Shown here: in pieces, positions 35,247 through 43,487 of the stretch
How positions within the stretch are numbered: position 1 is the stretch's first letter
How the letters are laid out: every line of letters begins with the position of its first letter
Assembly (NCBI GenBank): GCA_031289145.1
Contig: JAITQA010000043.1
Coordinates: 1-47,217 of the forward strand
DNA from: Dysgonamonadaceae bacterium
Lineage (GTDB): Bacteria > Bacteroidota > Bacteroidia > Bacteroidales > Azobacteroidaceae
Direction: 5' to 3'
DNA: 47,217 bases
Made by a program: the position numbers and the translations under genes
Notes under the pieces: generated by a model
The model's input: only the letters and a program-made list of their open reading frames with translations
The model's database searches: none
What the model was told of the DNA's origin: nothing

Positions 35247-35987
35247 TTAGGATGCTGCATCCGGGTTCTCATGCAAGGTTTTTCCGGTAAGATTGATGAA
35301 CAGCTCATCCAGATTGCTTGCGTTTTCATCTAATAAATCGGCTAATTTTCCTTCTCTGAGTATTTTTCCTTCATCGACGATGATGATGTGGTCGCAGAGC
35401 GACTCAGCCTCTTCCATGTAATGCGTGGTCAGAATCAAAGTTGTCTCTCCCTGGTCTTTCAAGGCTTTCAGTATATTCCACAAATCGAGCCGGGAGTGCG
35501 GGTCTAATCCGGTAGTGGGTTCGTCCAAAAAAAGTATTTTCGGATGGTTCAGCAGTGCAACCGCCAAAGCCAAGCGTTGGCGTTGACCACCGGAAAGCGT
35601 TCCCGTCATAGACTTTTGTTTGTGTTCCAAGCCGGTAAGTTCGATTACCTCTTTCACGCGCTCTTCCTCTGTGTCAAAAAAACTGGCAAAAAGACGTAAG
35701 GTTTCAAGAACGGTTAATTTTTCGGTAAAACGTGTTTCCTGCAAAGACAGACCGATTATTTTCCGGAGCGTTTTTTCTTCTTTCCGCCAACTCTTTCCTT
35801 GTATAAATATCTCGCCTTTATCAGGTTGTCGCAAACCTTCCATCATTTCAACCAAGGTGGTTTTGCCTGCACCGTTGGGTCCCAACAGCGCAACAAATTC
35901 CCCGGCACGGATTGTAAGCGATATGCCACGTACCGCCCGCACATCTTTAAAGGACTTGAAAACATTTTTAACTTCTATCTCGTACAT
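35247..35987 (-). CDS. ABC transporter ATP-binding protein
   Basis: The 246-residue protein has all ATPase motifs: Walker A LLGPNGAGKTTLVEMMEG, Q-loop near IGLSLQETRF, signature LSGGQRQRLALAVALL, Walker B ILFLDEPTTGLDPHS and switch H in TTHYMEEAESLCDHI. It belongs to the CcmA-like/DrrA-like group paired with ABC-2 permeases. It is the first gene of a two-gene unit and drives export by the permease that follows. Confidence 0.95.
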   Translation of the reverse strand: MYEIEVKNVFKSFKDVRAVRGISLTIRAGEFVALLGPNGAGKTTLVEMMEGLRQPDKGEIFIQGKSWRKEEKTLRKIIGLSLQETRFTEKLTVLETLRLFASFFDTEEERVKEVIELTGLEHKQKSMTGTLSGGQRQRLALAVALLNHPKILFLDEPTTGLDPHSRLDLWNILKALKDQGETTLILTTHYMEEAESLCDHIIIVDEGKILREGKLADLLDENASNLDELFINLTGKTLHENPDAAS

Positions 35988-36152
35988 TTCAAATTGTTAT
36001 TCGCCGACAAATATAAGCATGAATTTTCTATTGACAAAACTTTTGACAGCTTGGCTTCTCATTCAAAAAAAATACCTGCTAAAAACAGCACGATTTACAC
36101 AATTTCCGAAAATAATCATTGTAGAATCATCTTTTTTGACTAATTTTGACCT

Positions 36153-36263
36153 GTGAAAAAAAAAATAACACAGGCAATCAAAGGTTTGGCTATTTTATGT
36201 GTTGGTGTCAATGCGCATGCGACAAGCGATAACACTGACTTTAGGATAGAAGTCGTAAAATAA
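36153..36263 (+). pseudogene. Truncated secreted-protein ORF (36 codons)
   Basis: From GTG 36153 the frame reads a basic start, then the signal-like ITQAIKGLAILCVGVNAHAT, then SDNTDFRIEVVK and a stop. It looks like the beginning of an exported protein whose body has been lost. A TAATTTTG at 36141-36148 lies too close to the start to give a normal leader. The rest of the 36001-36319 gap shows nothing else of note. Confidence 0.35.
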
Positions 36264-36319
36264 GCTGAAAAACGCGACAAAAAATAAAGGAGTAGGCATA
36301 ACAAAAAAACAATTTTAGA

Positions 36320-37204
36320 ATGAATACGAAAAGAAATTTTTTAATGACTCTAATGAGTCTGTTTGCTATGATAGTAATAAGCTCTTGTGATAAAAATGAT
36401 GACGACAATGGTGATACATTGACAAACACAATTAGCGCTAAATGGGAAATTACCGATTCTAACAGCGCCTATGCGTCTTTTGAATTTAACAAAGACGGCA
36501 ATTACATTGTAATAGAAAACGAAACCATTAATAAAAGTTACGTAACCGGAAAGTCCAAAAGTTCTTTGTTTCAAAACGGCAAAAGTTTAGGTACAGGAAA
36601 TATCGCAACACGTTCTGCCTCTGCTGAATCAAACCTTTCGCCAATACACTATGGAACATACAAAATTGAAGAAAATAGAATAATCCTTACCGGCTTTGGG
36701 GTCATTGATGTTATTTCTATTACAACAGAAGAGTTTACCTTTTCCTTTATTCTTGAAGCAACCGGAGCAAAAGGAGTGTATGTTGCAAGTAAAGCAAAAG
36801 AACCTATTTCTGCTTCAAATCGTACAGATATGTTTTGTCGCACTTGGAAAGCTCAAAAATTATCAATTGACGAAAGCCTTGTGCCAGACGTGGAAAAGAC
36901 TTATTTTATTAACGAGTTCGGAGAAAATTGGAAAGCCGGACTTGAAAAAAGTGCGAATGAGGAAAGAGTAGGTACAATAGTTTTGTTTTCAAAAGCGGGT
37001 ACATATCTTGTATTGTATACTGACGGAGAAGCCGGATTATCAGAATGGAGATGGACAAATAAAGAAGAAAAGGCATTGTATTATTCCTGGGATAATTGGG
37101 AAGATGATTGGGAAAATAATATTGTTCAAATAAATAAGTTGAGCGATTCGACCTTGGAAATTCAAGAAGAATTTTGGATATATGAATTCGTTCTTGCAAA
37201 ATAA
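36320..37204 (+). CDS. Lipocalin-like lipoprotein
   Basis: The 294-residue protein has a lipoprotein signal with SLFAMIVISSCDKNDDD. Two related beta-rich halves follow: ISAKWEITDSNSAYASFEFN with HYGTYKIEENRIILTGFG, and CRTWKAQKLSIDE with VLFSKAGTYLVLYTDG. Patterns of W..., a G-x-Y strand and an IILTG-type strand recall the lipocalin-like families of Bacteroidales. The cellular role is unknown. It stands alone on the plus strand between the ABC genes and bcp. Confidence 0.75.
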   Translation: MNTKRNFLMTLMSLFAMIVISSCDKNDDDNGDTLTNTISAKWEITDSNSAYASFEFNKDGNYIVIENETINKSYVTGKSKSSLFQNGKSLGTGNIATRSASAESNLSPIHYGTYKIEENRIILTGFGVIDVISITTEEFTFSFILEATGAKGVYVASKAKEPISASNRTDMFCRTWKAQKLSIDESLVPDVEKTYFINEFGENWKAGLEKSANEERVGTIVLFSKAGTYLVLYTDGEAGLSEWRWTNKEEKALYYSWDNWEDDWENNIVQINKLSDSTLEIQEEFWIYEFVLAK

Positions 37205-37205
37205 A

Positions 37206-37262
37206 AACCATTCTACTACTCTATTCTGTGATTGTCGCTAAACGGAATGGAGTAATTGGTTT
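37206..37262 (+). terminator. Imperfect inverted repeat after the lipoprotein gene
   Basis: AAACCA with ACTCTATTC on the left (37206-37226) can pair with GAATGGAGT and TGGTTT on the right (37245-37262), with unpaired bases between. There is no T run. It is a weak terminator candidate. Confidence 0.35.
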
Positions 37263-37294
37263 AATAGTGGAATCAGATACCACGTAAAAAACAC

Positions 37295-37302
37295 TATCTT
37301 TG
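37295..37302 (+). promoter_or_regulatory. -7 box of bcp
   Basis: TATCTTTG matches the consensus exactly, 27 bases before the bcp ATG. A -33 element is not clear. Confidence 0.45.
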
Positions 37303-37328
37303 TACCGAATATTATTAAAAGAATAGAT

Positions 37329-37778
37329 ATGAAAATTGGGGATACGGTTCCGGATTTACTGGGTCTCGACCAGGATGGGAAAGAGGTGAAACGCAGTGAT
37401 TACAAAGGGAGTAAGATAGCATTGTATTTTTATCCGAAGGATAATACGAGCGGATGTACGGCTGAGGCATGCAGTTTACGTGATGGATACGCCGATTTAC
37501 GCAAGGCAGGCTACGAGATAATCGGCGTGAGCAAGGACAGTGCGAAATCGCACAAAGGTTTTATCGAAAAGTATGAACTGCCGTTTCGATTAATAGCAGA
37601 TACCGACACTACCCTGCAACAACTTTTCGGCGTATGGGCTGAAAAAAGCATGTACGGACGCAAATACATGGGTACGCTTCGGCAAACTTTTCTGATGGAT
37701 GAAAACGGCGTGATTGAAAATATTATAGAAAAAGTGGATACAAAAAACAGTTCCGAACAGCTATTGAACAGGATATGA
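37329..37778 (+). CDS. bcp: Thioredoxin-dependent thiol peroxidase
   Basis: Reduces hydrogen peroxide and organic peroxides in the cytoplasm with electrons from thioredoxin. The 149-residue protein has the peroxiredoxin active site in FYPKDNTSGCTAEACSLRDG. The first Cys is the peroxidatic one and the second, five residues later, is the resolving Cys typical of Bcp/PrxQ. GVSKDSAKSHKGFIEKYEL and LRQTFLMDENGVIE complete the family pattern. It is a single-gene unit. Confidence 0.95.
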   Translation: MKIGDTVPDLLGLDQDGKEVKRSDYKGSKIALYFYPKDNTSGCTAEACSLRDGYADLRKAGYEIIGVSKDSAKSHKGFIEKYELPFRLIADTDTTLQQLFGVWAEKSMYGRKYMGTLRQTFLMDENGVIENIIEKVDTKNSSEQLLNRI

Positions 37779-37849
37779 CGTCTCAAGGCAAATTGATACT
37801 TCTCATTTGAAAGAAAAGAATATCTTGTGCATTGTATAAAATCTTGTAT

Positions 37850-38425
37850 TTATAATCCGACTGTTAGTTCATTTCCTATTTTACACAACAAATCGTACCA
37901 TTCTTCGCCGAATTTGCGGATAAGCGGTTCTTTCAGGAATCGGTAAACTTTCATATTGTTTTTTTTACCAAGGACAACTGCCGCCTGGCAAACGTTCCAG
38001 CGGTGATAGTTAACCGCCCGGAATCCCTTGTAACGGGCTACCCGGACAGGATATAAATGACAGGAAACCGGTTTGTAGAAATCTGTTTTTCCTTCACGGA
38101 ACGCTTTTTCTATCGCACATTTACAGTATCCTTTTTCGTCGTAACAAGTGAAAATACAGTCTTCGCCATTGACGATGGAGGTGACGTATTCGCCTTCTTC
38201 ATCAATATATACGACACCTTGTTCGTTGATAACTTTTTGTGCTTCAGGAGATAAATCATCCCATACGACCGGAAGTACTTTTTCCAATTCGGCCACTTCA
38301 TCTTCTTCGACAGGCGCTCCGGATTCACCTTCCACACAGCATATCCCTTTACAGGCCGAGAGGTCGCAAATGAAATTTTCTTCTAAAATAGCCAAACTAA
38401 CAATCGTATCATGTATTTGTATCAT
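37850..38425 (-). CDS. DUF3109 family cysteine-rich protein
   Basis: The 191-residue protein has conserved cysteines in FICDLSACKGICCVEGESGA, then DCIFTCYDEKGYCKCAIEKA, then KPVSCHLYPVRVARYKGFRA. This is the DUF3109 pattern, related to the YkgJ-type Cys clusters thought to bind iron-sulfur or zinc. It has no signal peptide and should be cytoplasmic. It lies 24 bases after the dihydroorotase stop on the same strand, so the two are probably in one transcript. Its function is unknown. Confidence 0.88.
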   Translation of the reverse strand: MIQIHDTIVSLAILEENFICDLSACKGICCVEGESGAPVEEDEVAELEKVLPVVWDDLSPEAQKVINEQGVVYIDEEGEYVTSIVNGEDCIFTCYDEKGYCKCAIEKAFREGKTDFYKPVSCHLYPVRVARYKGFRAVNYHRWNVCQAAVVLGKKNNMKVYRFLKEPLIRKFGEEWYDLLCKIGNELTVGL

Positions 38426-38449
38426 CCCTCCATTTTTAATTTTTAGTTT

Positions 38450-39799
38450 TTAACTTTCAGTTTCCAACTCCTTTCCTCTGAAAATTTCATCAAATTTTCC
38501 ATTGTCATATACCAATCTGCCGTTGACAAAAGTTTTTTCCACTTTGTGCGAAAAAGTAGTTCCCTCCATAGGCGACCAGCCGCATTTGTAGAATAGGTTT
38601 TCTTTGGATACCGTCCATGAACGATTGGGATTGACCAATACCAAATCGGCATAATATCCTTCACGGATGAATCCGCGGTCTTTGATTCCAAACAGTTTGG
38701 CAGGGGCATGCGCCATTTTTTCCACGATTAATTCTTCCGTAAAAACGCCTTGCCGACAAAGTTCCAGCATCGCTGTCAAGGAATGTTGAACCATAGGGCC
38801 TCCCGACGCCGCTTTCAGGCAGGAGCCTTTTTTCTCTTCCAAAGTATGTGGGGCATGGTCGGTTGCCAGCACATCAATTTTCCCGTCAATCAGCGCTTGT
38901 CGCAAAGCATCCCGGTCGGTACGGGATTTGATTGCCGGATTCCATTTGATAAAATTACCTTTTGCGGCATAATCTTCGTCTGTGAACCAGAGATGATGTA
39001 CGCAGACTTCGGCCGTTATCTGTTTCTCTTTTAATGGTTTGGATTCTAAAAGAGACAATTCTTTTTCAGTAGATAGATGGAAAAGGTGCAAGCGGGAACC
39101 GTGTTTTTTTGCCAATCGTACAGCTTCGGCGGAAGAGTGGAAACAAGCCTCGGCATCCCGTATTTTTGAGTGAAAAGAACTGTCTAAATTTTCGCCGAAT
39201 TGCCTGATGTAACGGGCTTTGTTGGCGGCAATCACAGCTTCCGATTCACAATGGACAGCAATAATCATGTCCGTTTCGGCGAAAATCCGGTCTAAAGCGC
39301 TCTCATCATCAACCAACATATTGCCGGTCGAAGCGCCCATAAAAACCTTAATGGCAGCAGCCCTGTGCGCTCCGGATTTTTTCAGTTCGTCCGAATTAGT
39401 ATTGGTAGCGCCGATGAAAAATGTGTAATTAGCGAAAGACTCTTTGGCTGCGCGGTCGAATTTTTCGTCTAAGGCTTCCACTGTGATGGTTTGCGGAAGT
39501 GTGTTCGGCATATCCATAAACGAGGTGACGCCACCGGCAAGGGCAGCCCGCGATTCGCTCCGGATATCGCCTTTGTGGGTCAGGCCGGGTTCACGGAAAT
39601 GAACCTGGTCGTCGATGATGCCGGGGAGGAGGAGTAAGCCGGAAGCGTCTATTAACACCTCTCCCCCCGGCCCCCTCCCCACAAGGGAGGAGGAGTTGGG
39701 GGGAGAGGTCACTTTTACGATTCGCTCCCCATCAATCAAGACATCTGCCGCATAGCGTTTTCCTTCATTGATTATCGTAGCATGTTGAATCAGTATCAT
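38450..39799 (-). CDS. pyrC: Dihydroorotase with an in-frame palindrome insertion
   Basis: Cyclises carbamoyl-aspartate to dihydroorotate in pyrimidine synthesis. The 449-residue protein has the metal-binding DDQVHFREPG, the lysine expected to be carboxylated in AIKVFMGAST, further histidines in LHLFHLSTEKEL and VCVHHLWFTDEDY, and the catalytic ATDHAPHTLEEK. It is of the class I, AllB-like type. Residues about 31-48 (PPNSSSLVGRGPGGEV) are encoded by a 53-base palindrome and lie in a surface beta-region before the first metal motif, so activity is probably kept. The start overlaps the glycosyltransferase stop by 4 bases. Confidence 0.95.
   Translation of the reverse strand: MILIQHATIINEGKRYAADVLIDGERIVKVTSPPNSSSLVGRGPGGEVLIDASGLLLLPGIIDDQVHFREPGLTHKGDIRSESRAALAGGVTSFMDMPNTLPQTITVEALDEKFDRAAKESFANYTFFIGATNTNSDELKKSGAHRAAAIKVFMGASTGNMLVDDESALDRIFAETDMIIAVHCESEAVIAANKARYIRQFGENLDSSFHSKIRDAEACFHSSAEAVRLAKKHGSRLHLFHLSTEKELSLLESKPLKEKQITAEVCVHHLWFTDEDYAAKGNFIKWNPAIKSRTDRDALRQALIDGKIDVLATDHAPHTLEEKKGSCLKAASGGPMVQHSLTAMLELCRQGVFTEELIVEKMAHAPAKLFGIKDRGFIREGYYADLVLVNPNRSWTVSKENLFYKCGWSPMEGTTFSHKVEKTFVNGRLVYDNGKFDEIFRGKELETES
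39657..39709. repeat. 53-base C/G-rich palindrome inside pyrC
   Basis: ACCTCTCCCCCC at 39657-39668 is the exact reverse complement of GGGGGGAGAGGT at 39698-39709. Inside, CCCCCTCCC pairs with GGGAGGAGG with slight offset around ACAA. Its composition is unlike the surrounding gene. It looks like a small dispersed palindromic repeat that landed in a coding sequence without breaking the frame. A weaker relative is at 15001-15029. Confidence 0.75.
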
Positions 39800-40533
39800 T
39801 GTTTTTTGGAAGGTTTTTTGAATAAGCTATTCCATTTCAAGTGGATAACACCGAACAGGGCTTCTCCGAATATACCGCTGTTCATTTTGGAGACGCCTTC
39901 CACACGATTGATAAAAATGATGGGAACTTCTTTTAATTGAAAACCTTGTATGTATGCCGTGAATTTCATTTCTATCTGAAAAGCGTAACCCTTGAATTGG
40001 ATTTTATCCAACTCAATAGATTCCAGCACTTTACGACGATAGCATTTAAATCCGGCAGTGGTGTCTTTAATGCGCATTCCGGTAATTATGCGCACGTAAA
40101 TGGATGCAAAATAAGACATCAGCACCCTTGATATCGGCCAGTTTACCACGTTTACGCCGGAGATATACCGCGAACCGATGGCTACATCAGCCCCTTCGAT
40201 GGCACAAGCGTTGTACAGGTGCAACAAATCCTTCGGGTTGTGGGAAAAATCGGCGTCCATTTCGAAAATATACGTGTATTCCCTTTCCAAAGCCCATTTG
40301 AAACCGGCGATATAGGCCGTTCCCAAGCCTAATTTACCCATACGTTCCAAAATGAAAAGCCGTTCGGGAAATTCATTCTGCAAACGTTTGACTATCAATG
40401 CGGTTCCGTCAGGAGAACCATCATCGATAATCAATAGATTAAAAAATTTCTCAAGAGAAAATACCGCCCGGATAATTTTCTCAATGTTTTCTTTTTCATT
40501 ATAAGTTGGAATAATAACAATACTGTCACTCAT
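39796..40533 (-). CDS. DPM1-like polyprenol-phosphate mannosyltransferase (GT2)
   Basis: The 245-residue protein transfers a sugar, usually mannose, from a nucleotide sugar to polyprenyl phosphate. Motifs are VIIPTYNEKENIEKIIRAVF at the start, LLIIDDGSPDGTALIVKRL, the D-x-D region FEMDADFSHNPKDLLHLY, and DTTAGFKCYRRKVLESI. It lacks the C-terminal membrane segments found in some relatives. ATG 40533 (MSDSIVIIP) is chosen over an upstream start that adds 12 residues. The stop overlaps the pyrC start by 4 bases. Confidence 0.9.
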   Translation of the reverse strand: MSDSIVIIPTYNEKENIEKIIRAVFSLEKFFNLLIIDDGSPDGTALIVKRLQNEFPERLFILERMGKLGLGTAYIAGFKWALEREYTYIFEMDADFSHNPKDLLHLYNACAIEGADVAIGSRYISGVNVVNWPISRVLMSYFASIYVRIITGMRIKDTTAGFKCYRRKVLESIELDKIQFKGYAFQIEMKFTAYIQGFQLKEVPIIFINRVEGVSKMNSGIFGEALFGVIHLKWNSLFKKPSKKQ

Positions 40534-40618
40534 GAGTCTGGAATTCATTAAACGATTAATCGCGTACAAAGATAGTATTTTTATAGGAAAAACAAAAAAG
40601 ATTAATAAAAAGTATCAA

Positions 40619-40654
40619 TAATAAAAAGAGACGCTATCTCATTGACAACGTCTC
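40619..40654 (-). terminator. Terminator of the DUF4332 operon
   Basis: Read on the minus strand, GAGACG (40654-40649) pairs with CGTCTC (40633-40628) and is followed by TTTTTATTATTG. It separates the operon from the glycosyltransferase gene. Confidence 0.6.
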
Positions 40655-40694
40655 CTAAGCATACTATTAAAATTCCTGTATTTTAGGTCGTTTA

Positions 40695-41009
40695 TTATTT
40701 CTTTCCACCTAATAGTCCGCCCACTATATCGACCAATCCTCCCAAGGGATTTGAGTCTTTTTCAGCCGTTTTTTTGGTTGTTTTGCTACTTGTCGGTTTT
40801 TTTGTACTTACCGTTTTAGTGCTACTCGTTGGCTTTTTGCTACTTATTGGTGTTTTGCTACTTGCTCCCAGTAGCGAATCCAATTGACCGCCTAATACGC
40901 CGGGCAATTTGTTTTTCAATACAGACATAACTGCTTCTACTGCAATTTTTGCAACCGATTCCGAAATACCGGCCTTAGACGCTACTAATTTTATAATTTC
41001 TTGTTGCAT
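40695..41009 (-). CDS. Small two-part protein with S/T/K-rich linker
   Basis: The 104-residue protein has a helical first part, MQQEIIKLVASKAGISESVA followed by KIAVEAVMSVLKNKLPGVLG, ending in QLDSLLGA. It recalls DUF2267/DUF937-like domains but a firm family is not recognised. A linker of about 35 residues built from KPTSS-type units follows, then NPLGGLVDIVGGLLGGKK, which repeats the glycine-leucine pattern. It is the last gene of a three-gene operon 30 bases after its neighbour. Function is unknown. Confidence 0.7.
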   Translation of the reverse strand: MQQEIIKLVASKAGISESVAKIAVEAVMSVLKNKLPGVLGGQLDSLLGASSKTPISSKKPTSSTKTVSTKKPTSSKTTKKTAEKDSNPLGGLVDIVGGLLGGKK

Positions 41010-41039
41010 AAGGATATATTTTAAAAGGTTTATTGTTAT

Positions 41040-41840
41040 TTATTCTATTTCTAAATTGTTTTCGGGCAAAGTTTCATCATCCGTATTCTCTGTTGTTTTT
41101 GTATAATCTGCTTCATTCAATCCTCTTTCTTTGATAGCGCGGTTTTCACAAAATTTACAGAGATCGGTTATATTTTTCAATTCTCTGGCTTGCGCTACGC
41201 TTCCTTCAAAAATAGAGTCTGTTTTATTGGTATTAATGGATGAACAATCATCATATATGTGGTATTTTTTACCGGATTTGGTCCAATAGACATCATTATT
41301 TCCACCTGTCAGCCATTCTACACGGTCGGTTTGTTCGGCATATTGCTCTTGCGATGGCGGGTTAAAATCATAACTTGCAAGTCCTGCAACAATCAATGCT
41401 ACAGCAGCAATTCCACCCAATATGCCTTTTTGTTTTCCATCTAAATTTTTGTTTGTCAAAATCAGCACTATCAGGGGTAAGAAAGCAATAATTGCGGCTA
41501 CTAATCCTAACTGATTCTGCATAAAGAATTTAAATTTATCTTTTTCGGATGCGGGGTCTAATCTGTTTGATTTTTTCCAAAGCATGGAACCGATAATTAC
41601 GAAAGCCAAATCGACGACAATCAAAACGATTATCCATACCATCAGCAAGGGCTGTTTGAACAATAGCGCGATAGCGCCAACCTCAGCGACAATAGCCAAA
41701 AACCATAATATTCCGGCGATAATACGCAATTGGGTTGCTTTGCCTTTGCTTTCTGCAGTAGGAACAAAAGCAGGTCTTGACACGTTTTCAGTTGATGGAG
41801 TGCCTCCATTAAGACGTGTAACTTTTTTATTTGTAGCCAT
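41040..41840 (-). CDS. Membrane protein with C-terminal cysteine-containing domain
   Basis: The 266-residue protein has a basic N-terminus and four hydrophobic segments: IIAGILWFLAIVAEVGAIAL, VWIIVLIVVDLAFVIIGSML, LGLVAAIIAFLPLIVLILT and GILGGIAAVALIVAGLASY. The C-terminal 80 residues include VYWTKSGKKYHIYDDCSSIN and LKNITDLCKFCENRAI. A histidine and three cysteines are spaced like a small metal-binding domain (Y-H-x(4)-C ... C-x-x-C). The tail is acidic. With four segments the C-terminal domain would be on the cytoplasmic side if the N-terminus is. Function is unknown. Confidence 0.75.
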   Translation of the reverse strand: MATNKKVTRLNGGTPSTENVSRPAFVPTAESKGKATQLRIIAGILWFLAIVAEVGAIALLFKQPLLMVWIIVLIVVDLAFVIIGSMLWKKSNRLDPASEKDKFKFFMQNQLGLVAAIIAFLPLIVLILTNKNLDGKQKGILGGIAAVALIVAGLASYDFNPPSQEQYAEQTDRVEWLTGGNNDVYWTKSGKKYHIYDDCSSINTNKTDSIFEGSVAQARELKNITDLCKFCENRAIKERGLNEADYTKTTENTDDETLPENNLEIE

Positions 41841-41858
41841 ATTCTATATATTGATGCG

Positions 41859-42269
41859 TTAATATTCCAGTACTCTGGGTAATGATTTTGCTTCATCAAC
41901 CCATTTTTCCACTTCTTTCAAAGAGGGTGTACGGCGCGTGAGTTTTTTTACATTGTTTACCTCTTCCATTTTAGCTGTAAGGTTTTCCGCTTTGCGTTGT
42001 GCCAATTCCGGAACCGTATCCACACCAGCCGCTTCCAATAATTCTGAAAACTCCTGTCCTATACCATTGATTCTGAATAAATCTGCCATATTTGCAAATT
42101 TCAGGATCTTTTTTTCGGAAATACCTGTTGCTTCGGCTAAGTCTTTCCTTTGTTTTTTTGTCTTTGTACTGCTTAACAGTTTGTCAGTACTTGCTACGCC
42201 AACTTTACGAAATTTTTCGCCCAATAGTTGTCCGATTCCTTCGATTTCTTCAATTTTGTAGTTTGCCAT
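41859..42269 (-). CDS. DUF4332 helix-hairpin-helix protein
   Basis: The 136-residue protein contains helix-hairpin-helix-type turns in IEEIEGIGQLLGEKFRKVGV and FRINGIGQEFSELLEAAGVD. This is the DUF4332 pattern, related to the DNA-binding repeats of DNA polymerase and ligase accessory domains. It is the first gene of the operon that continues with a membrane protein and a small two-part protein. DNA binding is possible but not shown. Confidence 0.85.
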   Translation of the reverse strand: MANYKIEEIEGIGQLLGEKFRKVGVASTDKLLSSTKTKKQRKDLAEATGISEKKILKFANMADLFRINGIGQEFSELLEAAGVDTVPELAQRKAENLTAKMEEVNNVKKLTRRTPSLKEVEKWVDEAKSLPRVLEY

Positions 42270-42441
42270 GTTTTTATGTTTTTAAATTAAATTTTTTTTA
42301 CTTGCTTCTCTTTTCAGAATCAATCTCTTTTCGGTAATATTAAAGGTATCTTTAAGTGCCATAAATAGTTAAACTAAAAAACTTTATAAAATATACCACT
42401 AATTCTATGTCAACTTTACCAATATACATCCAAATATTGTG

Positions 42442-42470
42442 CAAATATAGATATATTTTTGTAATTGCAA
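42442..42470 (-). promoter_or_regulatory. Promoter of the DUF4332 operon
   Basis: On the minus strand TTG at 42470-42468 and TATATTTG at 42449-42442 are 18 bases apart. The rest of the 42270-42524 gap is AT-rich with no gene seen. Confidence 0.5.
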
Positions 42471-42524
42471 GCAATAATTGACAGTTTTTTTTACACAAGC
42501 TATTTACATTGTTAAGATAAGTCG

Positions 42525-42532
42525 TAACTTTG
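42525..42532 (+). promoter_or_regulatory. -7 box of ispE
   Basis: TAACTTTG fits the consensus and lies 21 bases before ATG 42554. It overlaps the TTG at 42530 that would be an alternative start, which argues against that start. Confidence 0.45.
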
Positions 42533-42553
42533 TTTCCAAAAATTAGCATAAAA

Positions 42554-43366
42554 ATGATTTGTTTTCCGAATGCAAAAATCAATCTGGGTCTGCGCATCAT
42601 TGCAAAAAGGCCTGACGGTTATCACGATATAGAAACCGTTTTTTATCCTGTCAATCTCTGTGACGCATTGGAAATTGTGTCGGTGAAAGAAAGAGCAGGC
42701 CGTTTCGTCCAAACCGGTATCCCTATTGACGGAAAACCGGAAAATAATTTGATAATCAAGGCATTTAATCTATTAAAAAAGGATTTTGATTTGCCTGAAA
42801 CAGACATTTATCTTCGCAAGCAGATTCCTTTTGGGGCCGGTTTGGGTGGCGGTTCGGCCGATGCGGCTTTCATGCTCTTATTACTTAACGATTTTGCCGG
42901 TTTGCAATTGACGGTCAAACAATTGGAAGAATATGCCGGGCATATTGGCGCCGATTGTCCGTTTTTTATTCAAAACAAGCCGGTATTTGCAGAAGGAACA
43001 GGTAATATTTTTTCTCCGTTGAATCTATCCCTTCATGGCTATTTTCTGGTATTGGTGAAACCGGCTATTTCCGTACCTACCAGGGAGTCTTATGCATTGG
43101 TCAAGCCGGGACAACCGGATTTACCCTTGTCCGAAGTCATCCGTTTACCTGTGAACGAATGGAAAGGAAAACTTGTCAATGACTTTGAAGCGAGCGTGTT
43201 TGCCGCTTATCCGGAAATTGGAGCGATCAAACGGAAATTATATGCGACAGGAGCGATTTACGCAAGTATGTCGGGTTCAGGTTCAGCCGTGTATGGGATA
43301 TTTGAAACGCACAAGGATTTAAGTTTGGAATTTTCGGATTGTTTATGTTATAGCATTCAATTGTAG
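42554..43366 (+). CDS. ispE: 4-diphosphocytidyl-2-C-methyl-D-erythritol kinase
   Basis: Phosphorylates CDP-methylerythritol in the MEP route to isoprenoids. The 270-residue GHMP kinase opens MICFPNAKINLGLRI, has the ATP-binding glycine loop IPFGAGLGGGSADAAFML, the segment GADCPFFIQNKP, and the C-terminal MSGSGSAVYGIF. The start at 42554 is chosen over TTG 42530, which would lie inside the promoter. The promoter of cas6 begins just after its stop. Confidence 0.95.
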   Translation: MICFPNAKINLGLRIIAKRPDGYHDIETVFYPVNLCDALEIVSVKERAGRFVQTGIPIDGKPENNLIIKAFNLLKKDFDLPETDIYLRKQIPFGAGLGGGSADAAFMLLLLNDFAGLQLTVKQLEEYAGHIGADCPFFIQNKPVFAEGTGNIFSPLNLSLHGYFLVLVKPAISVPTRESYALVKPGQPDLPLSEVIRLPVNEWKGKLVNDFEASVFAAYPEIGAIKRKLYATGAIYASMSGSGSAVYGIFETHKDLSLEFSDCLCYSIQL

Positions 43367-43368
43367 TG

Positions 43369-43398
43369 TTGAACGATCAAAATCTTTTTATACTTTTG
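43369..43398 (+). promoter_or_regulatory. Promoter of cas6
   Basis: TTG at 43369-43371 and TACTTTTG at 43391-43398 are 19 bases apart. The predicted leader is about 80 bases long. Confidence 0.55.
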
Positions 43399-43487
43399 AG
43401 GTTTTATAATTAATGAACAAATGAGAATACATAGAAAACGAAAAATAAGAAAATAAACAATTTACATAAGCAATTAATATAAAAATT

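Noticed and set aside
39657-39709. Terminator inside pyrC
   Set aside because: It lies early in an intact reading frame with no T run, so a terminator would abolish the gene.
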